Assembly (NCBI GenBank): GCA_016744065.1
Contig: JADGFA010000024.1
Span: 1-60,032, forward strand
DNA from: Gammaproteobacteria bacterium
GTDB lineage: Bacteria; Pseudomonadota; Gammaproteobacteria; SZUA-229
Length of the DNA stretch: 60,032 nucleotides
Direction: 5' to 3'
Within the stretch, counting starts at the first letter, position 1, and every line of letters begins with the position of its first letter. The notes below the pieces were generated by a model. It made no database searches, was not told the DNA's origin, and saw only the letters and a program-made list of their open reading frames with translations. Both the position numbers and the translations under genes were made by a program. Positions 20,104-28,141 of this stretch are shown here, piece by piece.

Positions 20104-20117
20104 TTGATGCAGATCAA
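20104..20117. promoter_or_regulatory. FNR/ANR-type box upstream of napF
   Basis: TTGATGCAGATCAA matches the FNR consensus perfectly, 78-91 bp upstream of napF. This predicts oxygen-limited activation of the nap operon. A second, imperfect copy (TTGATTTAGATCTA) is at 20154-20167. Confidence 0.8.
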
Positions 20118-20153
20118 TTTAGTTGTGTCTTATATCAGGATTACCCGGGGAAG

Positions 20154-20167
20154 TTGATTTAGATCTA
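20154..20167. promoter_or_regulatory. Second, imperfect FNR-like box
   Basis: TTGATTTAGATCTA has nine of the ten consensus half-site bases. It lies 50 bp upstream of the perfect box in the nap promoter region; the spacing is compatible with tandem FNR-family binding. Confidence 0.4.
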
Positions 20168-20197
20168 TTGCTTATAAAATAACGTTATATCTGAACA

Positions 20198-20548
20198 TAA
20201 TGGAACTTACTTAAGACTGAGCACGTGCTAAATACTGACTTTAAAAAATACACAAATAAAAAGAGATACGAACATTTAACACCTGAGAACACCTAACATC
20301 TGAGAACATTTATCATCTGAGAACATTTATCATCTGAGAATAATTATCATCTACGACTAATTGTCATCCTGAGCGAATGCGAAGGATCTAACTGCCACGA
20401 TATTCCAGGCCCTTCGCATTCGCTCAGGATGACAGTTGTAGTGTGGCCGGCATTATCCCGCTATTTAATAGATGATGGATCCGCGTTGCTTAAACCACAC
20501 TACTGATACATTTAAATAAAGGTACTTGGTTTTAAGAAAGTGCCATTA
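20198..20548. mobile_element. MITE-like element, copy 1 (351 bp)
   Basis: Left end TAATGGAACTTACTTAAG and right end TTTAAGAAAGTGCCATTA are imperfect terminal inverted repeats (15/18) of the same family as the perfect 18-bp ends at 47225-47508. A 23-bp perfect internal hairpin (20363-20385 with 20411-20433) shares its sequence with the other copies. Flanks TATATCTGAACA and AACACCTGAGCA match at 8 of 12, as expected for an aged 12-bp target duplication. Between the left end and the hairpin are three tandem ATCTGAGAACATTTA-type units. No transposase inside, so non-autonomous. Confidence 0.75.
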
Positions 20549-20857
20549 ACACCTGAGCAGGAATAAAGTATCTGATATTGTAAAAACAGGATTTAACTGA
20601 ATTTAAAATTTATTACCTCACTCTTCGGTAATGATATTAGATATATTTAGCTAGTCGAATGACAACAAAATAAAACATAATAATAAATTAATATTATAAA
20701 ACGATGAAATATAAACACAGATAAATATTCATTTTATATCTGTAACATATAGTACGTTTTATACATTGCAGATATTCAGAATAATAAACAGAAAGTAACA
20801 ACAGCCCTGAAAGCCAGTTACCAGTAAACCTTTCGCAACTGACTTTCAGATAATATA
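20549..20857. other. AT-rich spacer
   Basis: About 310 bp between the MITE and the DsrC-like gene. Very AT-rich. I see no gene, repeat or clear terminator. Confidence 0.5.
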
Positions 20858-21181
20858 TTAAGCAACACTACCGAATGAATTATCAACGGCACCCGCGGGC
20901 ACATTAAGGCCCGCCAGTTTACAGCCTTCAGCAACCGGCCCAGCAGGCACTATCTGATGCAGAAATTTAATGCCTCCCTTTGTATGAAATTTTTCATCTA
21001 AAGCATCTTTTACCTGACGCAGTTTTGGCTGTTCAACTTTTTTATAATAGGCCTGCAAAGCGCCCACTAACTGCCAGTGATCTTCGCTCATAGAAATACC
21101 ATCTAATCTGGCAACTTCTTCTGCCTTTTCTATCGTCCAGCCATGAGGTGCATTTGGAAATGATTCAATTGACACATGCAT
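20858..21181 (-). CDS. DsrC/TusE-superfamily protein lacking the penultimate-type cysteine
   Basis: 107 aa small cytoplasmic sulfur-carrier-fold protein. It keeps the family core (SEDHWQLVGALQAYYKK, GGIKFLHQIVPAGPVAEGCKLAGL). DsrC carries two C-terminal cysteines and TusE keeps only the last. Here the first (Cys87) is kept, while the last is replaced by Ala98 in VPAGAV, followed by eight extra residues. It therefore cannot form the DsrC intramolecular trisulfide and is unlikely to be a normal TusE relay. A regulatory or variant DsrC-like role is plausible. A truncated copy is at 31277-31516. Confidence 0.85.
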   Translation of the reverse strand: MHVSIESFPNAPHGWTIEKAEEVARLDGISMSEDHWQLVGALQAYYKKVEQPKLRQVKDALDEKFHTKGGIKFLHQIVPAGPVAEGCKLAGLNVPAGAVDNSFGSVA

Positions 21182-21389
21182 GATAATCTCCCGGTTTTAT
21201 ACAATAGGCATAATATAAATGTAGCCATATTTTGAGTGTTTACTTATTAATCAGACGAAATGTATAAAACAGAACACAAAAATCAGATTATTCACCTGAA
21301 CTTACATCACGTCCATAGTATTAACTGCAACCTGCTGTAAATAGGCTGCATTGGCAGAAGAATGACTAACAGGTGAATCGACCCCCACA

Positions 21390-21870
21390 GATGATTCATT
21401 AAACATCAGTGAATGTTTTCATCTCTGTTTCTATAATTTTCCAGCTTAATTGCATCGCAGAAGCCTGGGCTGATTGAACAGCAATGATTTCAATTTATTT
21501 ATTAACGGCCTTTGCAACTATACCAGTGCCACAAACCCCACTTCCTGCACCTACAGGAACAATAATGATATCAACCGAAGGTAATTCTTCTAAAATCTCC
21601 AAAGCATAAGTTCCTACCCCACTAATTAATAACTCATCTGTAGGGCCCAAATTTACTTTCTTTTTCTTCTGCAATTTGTTTTATCCATGACCTGGCTTCA
21701 TCAAAATCTGCACCATGATGCGGAACTTCTGCTCCCATCCCCCTCATGGCAGCAACCTTTCCAGGATTAGCTTTTTCAGGAACCGCTATGGTCGCTTTGA
21801 TTCCGTAAGCTCTAGCGGCATAAGCAATGCTTTGTCCATGATTACCAATTGATGCAGTAAATAAACCATT
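21390..21870 (-). pseudogene. Decayed threonine/serine dehydratase-like gene
   Basis: Read leftward, the frame gives a fold-type II PLP enzyme: GLFTASIGNHGQSIAYAARA, then AVPEKANPGKVAAM. After a frameshift near 21660 comes LISGVGTYALEILEEL with PVGAGSGVCGTGI. An in-frame stop near 21500 follows, then IIAVQSAQASAMQLSWK. The N-terminal third is missing. No function expected. It lies between the DsrC-like gene and the 21884 gene, marking erosion at the edge of the accessory region. Confidence 0.8.
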
Positions 21871-21883
21871 CTTTTTTTCTTTA

Positions 21884-22312
21884 ATGGATAAACTTGATGG
21901 TATTAGTATGAACTGTCAAAAAGAACTCAGAAAATGGGGGAAATCAGGGTTACGACGTGTAACATGGGATTGGGGCCAGGTATTAAAGAAAGACAGCTCT
22001 CACCCTAAACGATTTGAGCTGTCCATATGGCATAAAGAGTTATTTCTATGTGGTGCAACAATTGGCAAACCAACATGTAGCGGCGGTAAATTACGCCTTG
22101 ATTTTATTGAGGCCAGCCCCATAAGTTCACCATTGAGTGGCCTTATCGTTGATATTATGATTGCGCCGGGCATGGCTTACGCCAGAACTAACGGTGCCAC
22201 ACAATTGCGTATTATGCACCCTGTTAATGACAGAGTAAAAAACCTATATCTAAGCAAGACAGGTTTTGCCTATAACCAGAAAGATAATTTTTGTTACAGA
22301 GATTTAACATGA
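21884..22312 (+). CDS. Conserved hypothetical protein, possible GNAT-like fold
   Basis: 142 aa (134 if the second ATG at 21908 is used, which avoids a start abutting the pseudogene). Features include RRVTWDWGQV, PKRFELSIWH, LCGATIGKPTCSGGKLRLDF, and near the end IMHPVNDRVKNLYLSKTGFAYN, a pattern like the acetyl-CoA-binding end of acetyltransferases. No signal peptide. Its stop overlaps the next gene's ATG (ATGA), so the two form a coupled pair. Enzyme activity is not claimed. Confidence 0.65.
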   Translation: MDKLDGISMNCQKELRKWGKSGLRRVTWDWGQVLKKDSSHPKRFELSIWHKELFLCGATIGKPTCSGGKLRLDFIEASPISSPLSGLIVDIMIAPGMAYARTNGATQLRIMHPVNDRVKNLYLSKTGFAYNQKDNFCYRDLT

Positions 22313-22569
22313 CAGAAAAAAAACCAGACCGCCCACCCGAAGGAACACCTGAATTCAAAGAGTGGCTAAAAAAACAAACAGCCAAAGATATTGAAGATAT
22401 TTTTGGTTGTGATAATCAATCCACTGATTTTGATGAAGTAGGCGTATTATCTGGTAGTGATGACCTACTTGATAAAACCAATGCTGAATTATTCCCTGAC
22501 GAAATTAAAGAACATACACCAGAAGATCGTCGCAAGGCATTCAAAGTACACAAACAAGATAAATCCTAA
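22309..22569 (+). CDS. Small acidic hypothetical protein
   Basis: 86 aa when started at the ATG overlapping the previous stop (ATGA). Highly charged, soluble, no membrane segment: EKKPDRPPEGTPEFKEWLKK, a central acidic stretch around DDLLDKTNAELFPDEIKEH, and a basic tail. The translational coupling suggests a partner of the 21884 gene. Family not recognised. Confidence 0.55.
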   Translation: MTEKKPDRPPEGTPEFKEWLKKQTAKDIEDIFGCDNQSTDFDEVGVLSGSDDLLDKTNAELFPDEIKEHTPEDRRKAFKVHKQDKS

Positions 22570-22804
22570 TTTAAATAGAAAAACCAATGGATTCGTTGCA
22601 TCATTAACACTAATATTAGTAGCAATTATGATCTAATCCCGATTAGTAGAATCCGCGAATTCACGAACATATTTATTTAAATAATTTTTCATAATATGTT
22701 TTTTATACAGATCTTGATATAATTTATTTTAAATTAAAGGAGACAGATCTATTAAATAGGTAAAAGTTATGAAAAATAGATCAGCTCCCTTTATTTCTTA
22801 ATCT

Positions 22805-23602
22805 TTAATGATGGTTATTTTGTTTATTCTTATTTAAAATAGACCTGCCTACTTTGCTCTCTTCTTTCTGATCTACCTCTTTCGTCTCTACTTCTTTCTG
22901 TTCTATTACTGTTGCAATAGCTTGTTCAGGAGAAAAAAACCATGTTCGCACACTAATACCCAATAGCAATATTACCAATAGGCCACCTATATATAATCTA
23001 ATTCTATGCTCAACTTCATGTATAAGTTTTTCTAACTCAGAAATTTTATCTTTTACCACCACTGGCGAATAAACCTCACCATCAATATAAGCTGCAACCT
23101 TTGTTGATATCTCATCTTGCTTTGTATTTTCTTTCTTATATTTTGTTCTTTGATCAAGACCTGAATACCAGATTAAAAACAATGGCTCACCTTGGGCCAA
23201 GGTTATATTATTCGGTCCCGCATTAAATACTGAAAATATCAATCTTCCATCCCATCCAGGATCAACATGAAAACCCGATACATTCACCAATCCCTTAAAC
23301 TTTGCATTTGCTTTCATAGAAATAAAAGCAATTGCATCATCTGGGACACTTATGTATTCATCTGTTAGCAAATATGCAAATTGCCCCGTTGGTATTTGAA
23401 AATGCTCCTTTTTATCTAATAATAATTTTCTATGTCCTTTGGGATCTGAGTTTTTTATGCTAGGTGTTATATAAACCTCAGGACCTACTGTTAAAGTATA
23501 TGCGCAACAGTCTATATTAGACGGATCAGCAGATGACCCGTCACTCTTCCTTATAAGATCATCTAACTTATCCTTTATTGTTTCACCACTCCAAAACGAC
23601 AT
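22805..23602 (-). CDS. Membrane-anchored dCTP deaminase/dUTPase-fold protein, catalytic Glu missing
   Basis: 265 aa. Residues about 1-150 follow the dCTP deaminase (DCD) trimeric fold: SADPSNIDCCAYTLTVG, ISMKANAKFKGLVNVSG, FHVDPGWDGRLIFSVFNAGP, and a QGEPLFLIWY strand. The glutamate that deprotonates water in E. coli Dcd (Glu138, in LEFYNSG) aligns with Ser124 in FSVFNAG, so deamination is doubtful. A membrane helix at about 203-220 and a charged, low-complexity tail follow. It may be a membrane-bound nucleotide-binding sensor or a diverged enzyme. Last gene of the eight-gene operon, 20 bp after the ThyA-like gene. Confidence 0.8.
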   Translation of the reverse strand: MSFWSGETIKDKLDDLIRKSDGSSADPSNIDCCAYTLTVGPEVYITPSIKNSDPKGHRKLLLDKKEHFQIPTGQFAYLLTDEYISVPDDAIAFISMKANAKFKGLVNVSGFHVDPGWDGRLIFSVFNAGPNNITLAQGEPLFLIWYSGLDQRTKYKKENTKQDEISTKVAAYIDGEVYSPVVVKDKISELEKLIHEVEHRIRLYIGGLLVILLLGISVRTWFFSPEQAIATVIEQKEVETKEVDQKEESKVGRSILNKNKQNNHH

Positions 23603-23622
23603 ATTTACATCCTTTAAAATAA

Positions 23623-24630
23623 TTAAGTTTTAGCTCTATTTACACGACTATACCAATTACCCCAAGCATAAGATAACGCTGGATTTGTACATTTTGATAT
23701 TAAATCATCAACGCAATCATTCCAGCCACGTCTACGTGCACTATCAACAGCTGCAACAATTAGCAAGTTCCGATATGAAGATGGAATATTAGCTCGATCA
23801 CAAGTCAATAAAAAATTACGTTCTGTGATATTTTTTTTGATTAAAATATCAAATATATTAGATAATTCATCTATAACTATATCAAACTCTTTTTTTGTTA
23901 GCGCAAGTGAATCTGTATTCCTTTTGCTTTCTTTTGAATCAGATATTTTTAACTCCAACATATCCCTCTCATACACATGCAGGCTATCACTAATTTGATG
24001 ATACCCCCCCACATCTACCTCCAACCATCCAGCCAATACTTCTTGGATGGTTGTAAACTGAATTATATTGTATGGCATTCCTCTATATACATCGTTACTT
24101 CTCATAATTTGTAACCATTCTAAGCAACCATTTCTAATTTTAGGCATTGAACAAATATTACAAGGAATATCAGGAGACACTGGTTTCCCATTACTATCAG
24201 GCAAATCAACTCGTGGATCCCATATCTGCAAGATAACTTGACGACTATCCATGTTATTCTTCAGAATATCATAGGCGCGTTGTAGTTGGTCAAGACCAAA
24301 TTGTTTTCTAATTCTATATCCATAAGCGCCATGATATTTATCAGATTTTCCTGCAAACTCAGGAAGACCAGGATTCCAGTGATTTATGAAGTTTGCATCG
24401 TTGCGCCCTGCCAGTATCCAAACAACTTCCGCAATAGCAAAAGCTGGATTTATACTTGGCTTACGAGAGTGAATCCATCTTTCTCTCGGATCTTTAATAT
24501 GGAAACTAGCATGTAGCAACTCTTTTGTTCCGCCCAAACGACTATTCTGCATTCCAGTTTCTTGCGCAAGAACTTCTTTAGCTACTTGCTGCCAAATCTG
24601 ATCTGCAGTTTCACCTTCAAAATTATTCAT
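23623..24630 (-). CDS. Thymidylate synthase-family protein with intact active site
   Basis: 335 aa against about 264 for housekeeping ThyA. Active-site residues keep E. coli spacing exactly: Cys157 (nucleophile, IPCNIC), Arg177-Ser178 (phosphate), Asp180, Asn188 (the pyrimidine-specificity Asn, PYNII), His218 and Tyr220 (SLHVY). Asn rather than Asp at 188 favours a uridine over a cytidine substrate. About 100 extra C-terminal residues are not TS-like, and there is a short insertion before the Cys (DLPDSNGKPVSPDIPC). The operon setting argues for pyrimidine C5 chemistry in a special pathway, but a plain dTMP synthase cannot be excluded. Confidence 0.85.
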   Translation of the reverse strand: MNNFEGETADQIWQQVAKEVLAQETGMQNSRLGGTKELLHASFHIKDPRERWIHSRKPSINPAFAIAEVVWILAGRNDANFINHWNPGLPEFAGKSDKYHGAYGYRIRKQFGLDQLQRAYDILKNNMDSRQVILQIWDPRVDLPDSNGKPVSPDIPCNICSMPKIRNGCLEWLQIMRSNDVYRGMPYNIIQFTTIQEVLAGWLEVDVGGYHQISDSLHVYERDMLELKISDSKESKRNTDSLALTKKEFDIVIDELSNIFDILIKKNITERNFLLTCDRANIPSSYRNLLIVAAVDSARRRGWNDCVDDLISKCTNPALSYAWGNWYSRVNRAKT

Positions 24631-24681
24631 GCCTCAATACCTTGTTTTTAATCTCCAGAATATGCTTTCTGAGCTTATTTA

Positions 24682-25572
24682 TTAAATTTCTTCAAACATC
24701 ATTGATTTATCATGCATATTACAAATTATTCGACCTTTTTTCTTGTCCCGTAATCTACGCCATATTTTAAAGCCTAGAATTATTGCACGCTCCCACTGCT
24801 TTGTTGTGCAACTACCAACTTCAAGATGACAAGTTAACTTATTTATAGTTCTAAGTAATTCATAATCCACCCCACCTGAACCTTCAAAATAATTATGATT
24901 TTTTGCATAATCAAACACTAATACTGATATTGCCTCATCAATAACAGCAGCACGGCCACCATCTTCCACTTCATCTATTTTCACATCTTCTTTACGCTTG
25001 CACCCTAAGAATCGCCGTACAATTGGTGACCACCCCAAAACAACCACATACGAAAAATGAAAAACATCATGAAACCGATAATAATCATCGCTATAAGAAT
25101 TATCTCTGAGAAGATCCCCAAATTCCTCACCATTAACTAGAATCTTCACATAATCTTTACCATCATCAGCGACCAGCTCATTAAACTCTACTACAAATTC
25201 TCGTGGGAATTTCTCATGTTCTTCACGGCCATCATCGAAAAATTCACCATCAAAATCTAACTGATCATGTAACTGCAACTCTTCCCAACGTTCAGACGTT
25301 TTCTGGAGATTCTTATACATAACCTCACTTAACTCAATACCCTCATTCGTTGCAATAAATGATAAATACCATAAGATATCACCTAACTCCTCAATAATTT
25401 TTTCTTTAAATATCTTATAACTATCACCATCTCGCATTCTCTTTTTATACTCAGTTAACAATTCACCTACTTCACCTGACAGTCCTAATAAAGAAATCGA
25501 TATGGCATTATCTTTGTTTTTATCAAATTGAGCAGTATCAGACGCCTTTGCTTGATAGTCATTTATGTCCAT
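24682..25572 (-). CDS. MazG-family nucleotide pyrophosphohydrolase with C-terminal extension
   Basis: 296 aa. N-terminal MazG-like all-helical domain (about 1-95) with metal-binding acids E34/E37 (GEVGELL) and E62/D65 (EELGDILWYL); such enzymes hydrolyse NTPs or dNTPs to monophosphate and PPi. Residues about 110-296 form a second domain (RFHDVFHFSYVVVLGWSPIV, DEAISVLVFDYAKNHNYF) like the C-terminal domain of long MazG proteins found in conflict-type loci. Overlaps the preceding gene by 14 bp; 51 bp before the ThyA-like gene. It probably clears a specific nucleotide pool. Confidence 0.85.
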   Translation of the reverse strand: MDINDYQAKASDTAQFDKNKDNAISISLLGLSGEVGELLTEYKKRMRDGDSYKIFKEKIIEELGDILWYLSFIATNEGIELSEVMYKNLQKTSERWEELQLHDQLDFDGEFFDDGREEHEKFPREFVVEFNELVADDGKDYVKILVNGEEFGDLLRDNSYSDDYYRFHDVFHFSYVVVLGWSPIVRRFLGCKRKEDVKIDEVEDGGRAAVIDEAISVLVFDYAKNHNYFEGSGGVDYELLRTINKLTCHLEVGSCTTKQWERAIILGFKIWRRLRDKKKGRIICNMHDKSMMFEEI

Positions 25573-26566
25573 ATAATTTCTCCATTTTTACTTTCCATTT
25601 TGGAGGAAAGACAAATTCAATCGGTTTCTTATTGATTTTAAAGAGCTGTTTAATTTTTGTTCTGCCAGAAACCCCTACTAGATCTGGATGTGCAACACGA
25701 CAATATTTATCTGTTTCACAAAATACATTTTGAATATCTATATACTGAAGCGATCTTCCGCCAAGATTTTTAAAATCTAAACCAAGCCTTTCAAATTCAT
25801 ACTCCTGCCTATCAGCAAGAATTTTTATAAGCTCAGACTCGGTCACCCCCCCCAGCGCTTTAAAACATTTTCTTATCCCATCTATTGCACCAGGCCCAGG
25901 AATTGTAAACTCTGACTCTGAAAAGTCTGTTAGTTCGCTATAGTTAATATCAGTTACATATTGATATGCTAAAAACTTTCCAATCATTGGGTATTGTAAT
26001 AATAAATCATATCCAGAGCTCATTTTTTTACAATCTTGAATTCTTTCCGGCAAACCATCCTTCATCATCCTATCAATTAACATCATGTGTGCTTGATGTT
26101 TTCTTGTAACCTTAAAGTCACCACATCCAGAAGCCATCATATATGCATTTGAATATAAGACTCTTCCATTATTCATTTCTGAATCCAGCAATTTATTGTA
26201 TTTTTTTACACTAAAGTTTTCTTCGCAAATCACACCAAACCTATTCTCTAATAACTCCCATGTTTCTATTTTGTTAAACAACTTGAATAATATTATTCTT
26301 AAAAACAAGTCCCTTGTATCAAAACCTCCTTTGTATATAACATTTTTTATCAAATACTGACTTACCCTGTCACATGATCTATACACATTTGTAAATTTAT
26401 ATTTTTGTAAAATATCATCATTAGTAATATCAATTGTTTCGCCTCTAAGACGTTTTAAAAATATCTCTTGTCTTTTATAAGCAAATTTCCAATACGTATC
26501 ATATCCTACTGTTGGCTTAATCGGGTTAAGAGTCTTGAAAATATTTCTTCTTTTCTTAACTGTCAT
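25559..26566 (-). CDS. Helical protein resembling thymine-hypermodification (5-hmdU kinase helical / glutamyl-putrescinyl-thymine) family
   Basis: 335 aa, soluble, mostly helical. Signature stretches are FTNVYRSCDRVSQYLIKNVI (about 58-77) and DLLLQYPMIGKFLAYQYVTD. Then comes IPGPGAIDGIRKC, which looks like the helix-hairpin-helix loop of DNA glycosylases. No P-loop is present, so it is not itself a kinase. The match is to the domain Iyer and Aravind linked with hypermodified thymine in phages, recalled from memory rather than searched. A base-recognising or base-exchanging role on DNA is inferred. It overlaps mazG and starts 1 bp after the TS-like gene ends. Confidence 0.65.
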   Translation of the reverse strand: MTVKKRRNIFKTLNPIKPTVGYDTYWKFAYKRQEIFLKRLRGETIDITNDDILQKYKFTNVYRSCDRVSQYLIKNVIYKGGFDTRDLFLRIILFKLFNKIETWELLENRFGVICEENFSVKKYNKLLDSEMNNGRVLYSNAYMMASGCGDFKVTRKHQAHMMLIDRMMKDGLPERIQDCKKMSSGYDLLLQYPMIGKFLAYQYVTDINYSELTDFSESEFTIPGPGAIDGIRKCFKALGGVTESELIKILADRQEYEFERLGLDFKNLGGRSLQYIDIQNVFCETDKYCRVAHPDLVGVSGRTKIKQLFKINKKPIEFVFPPKWKVKMEKLYGHK

Positions 26567-26567
26567 C

Positions 26568-27308
26568 TCAGCTATATTTCCTCACAATTTCAGAGGCCAA
26601 TGTTTTCTTCATTCCTCCTAAACCTAGAATACTAACAATGCAATTTAAACTAACCATTTCCAAGCCCATTTCCTTAGCCATAAATAGTCCTAATCGTATT
26701 AATCCAACGTAATTACCATACGCCCTATCTGATAAATACTGCATTGCATAAATCGCATTTAACGATAGTGTTTTAGATTCAGAGTCTGGTAAAAAACAAA
26801 CTTGTTGAAGACATGGGAAACCTCTCATTCTTTGTGCAGAGTGATCTAGTGTCGGATCAAAAGTAGTAGCTATTAATGCACTTCTTCTGTGAGTAGGCTT
26901 TCTTATCCCTGGAATACCATTATAAGTTTCAATAATGTGTTTTAGTTGATTTGTTTTTCTGTCATATTTTTCCCCATAAGCCATTAATCTCCTAAAATAA
27001 TGTCCATACCTATTTTTTCTATCTTTTTTTGCATATTTCCATACTTTTTCAAATCTATCAAAAACTGAATTTTCTCCATGAGACAAACTTTCTGGAAAAA
27101 TTGTCCCTGCAGTTGTTTCTATAAGAGGCAACCCATTATTAGAAAGAAATAAATTTAATTCCTCTTCTAAATCATTCTTATACTGTGGCTCATCACTAGT
27201 CACCTTAATACTGACAACAACAGGTGATAATTCTTTACCTCTATCATCAACCATTAATTTTAATAATTGTAACCAGCATTCTGCTACTGAACTCCCCTCA
27301 ACAATCAT
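26568..27308 (-). CDS. Divergent thymidylate-synthase-fold protein
   Basis: 246 aa. TS landmarks are recognisable: RYGHYFRRLMAYG, an NQLKHIIE helix, the RR pair (141-142, THRRSALIATTFDP), the nucleophile Cys166 in RGFPCLQQVCF, then LSLNAIYAMQYL and AYGNYVGLIRLG, where Asn199 aligns with E. coli Asn177. The Arg166/Ser167/Asp169 equivalents that hold the dUMP phosphate appear as Ala188/Met189/Tyr191. It may act on a differently phosphorylated nucleoside, a free base, or not at all. Overlaps the ImmA gene by 4 bp. TS fold likely; substrate unknown. Confidence 0.75.
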   Translation of the reverse strand: MIVEGSSVAECWLQLLKLMVDDRGKELSPVVVSIKVTSDEPQYKNDLEEELNLFLSNNGLPLIETTAGTIFPESLSHGENSVFDRFEKVWKYAKKDRKNRYGHYFRRLMAYGEKYDRKTNQLKHIIETYNGIPGIRKPTHRRSALIATTFDPTLDHSAQRMRGFPCLQQVCFLPDSESKTLSLNAIYAMQYLSDRAYGNYVGLIRLGLFMAKEMGLEMVSLNCIVSILGLGGMKKTLASEIVRKYS

Positions 27309-28141
27309 TCTATTTCCTCTTCATGTCTAAATTGGAGCATACCTGAATACTTTCTACGAGCCACTCTTACAAATACCGCCCACTCACTATTAGTCAATTT
27401 TGCTATCCCTGGACTTATCGCCTCATACATATGCATCTTTGAGTCATTATTTATTCTGATAATATATTCTTTCTCAATATTGCAATTATCTGCAGAGATA
27501 ATAATGTCACCCACTTCAATATCAACGGCTTTTTCTAGCCACCATTTCCCAATTACTACAATTTGACTATTTGTTTTTATTGATGTTATCGAGGACTTAA
27601 TTTCACTTAAATTTTGTTTTTTAAGCTTGTTGTATAGTGCTTTACTAATTAGTTTTAAATTAAAATGTAACTGTGTCAGAAAGGCTCTATAAGATAATCC
27701 AAAATACTTTGATAGTATGTATGCATGTTTTGAATCAATTGCACTTATTTCAATACTTGCATCTTTTGCAACTCTTTTGATTGCTGAAGATGGCATTAAT
27801 AACATACCCGCAAAAAAATCTGCTTCTTTCTCAATACCCTTATCAGAACCTGATTCAATAATTTCATCGATTACTGTTCCATGCCCTAAAACATGATGCC
27901 CTATCTCATGCGCACATGTGAATCTCTTTCTTCCTTCTGGTCTATCAGCTGAAATTAGTATTACTCCTTCGTCTGCTAAATACATGCCTTCAAACGAAGG
28001 AATATTCACAAACCTTATATCAAAACCCATTGCTTCAGCTAAGTTATAGGGACAAATAGGGATACTTGCACCAAAATTTAGGTATTTTTTCCTAGTTTGA
28101 AGAACTTTTGCAGCAATTTGATTGGCTCTAACTTTATTCAA
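27305..28141 (-). CDS. ImmA/IrrE-family metallo-endopeptidase
   Basis: 278 aa with the zinc motif HEIGHH (His78, Glu79, His82) inside FTCAHEIGHHVLGHG. The N-terminal NLAEAMGFDIRFV segment is typical of ImmA proteins. Residues about 160-278 add a domain of unknown role (VVIGKWWLEKAVDIEVGDII). In mobile elements ImmA proteins cleave the adjacent XRE repressor to induce the element. The XRE gene directly upstream overlaps this one by 8 bp, so the same switch is likely here. Confidence 0.93.
   Translation of the reverse strand: MNKVRANQIAAKVLQTRKKYLNFGASIPICPYNLAEAMGFDIRFVNIPSFEGMYLADEGVILISADRPEGRKRFTCAHEIGHHVLGHGTVIDEIIESGSDKGIEKEADFFAGMLLMPSSAIKRVAKDASIEISAIDSKHAYILSKYFGLSYRAFLTQLHFNLKLISKALYNKLKKQNLSEIKSSITSIKTNSQIVVIGKWWLEKAVDIEVGDIIISADNCNIEKEYIIRINNDSKMHMYEAISPGIAKLTNSEWAVFVRVARRKYSGMLQFRHEEEIE

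Noticed and set aside
20279..20345. Short tandem repeats that could suggest a CRISPR array
   Set aside because: Units are about 16-23 bp, nearly adjacent without unique spacers, and lie inside a MITE; no cas genes are present.
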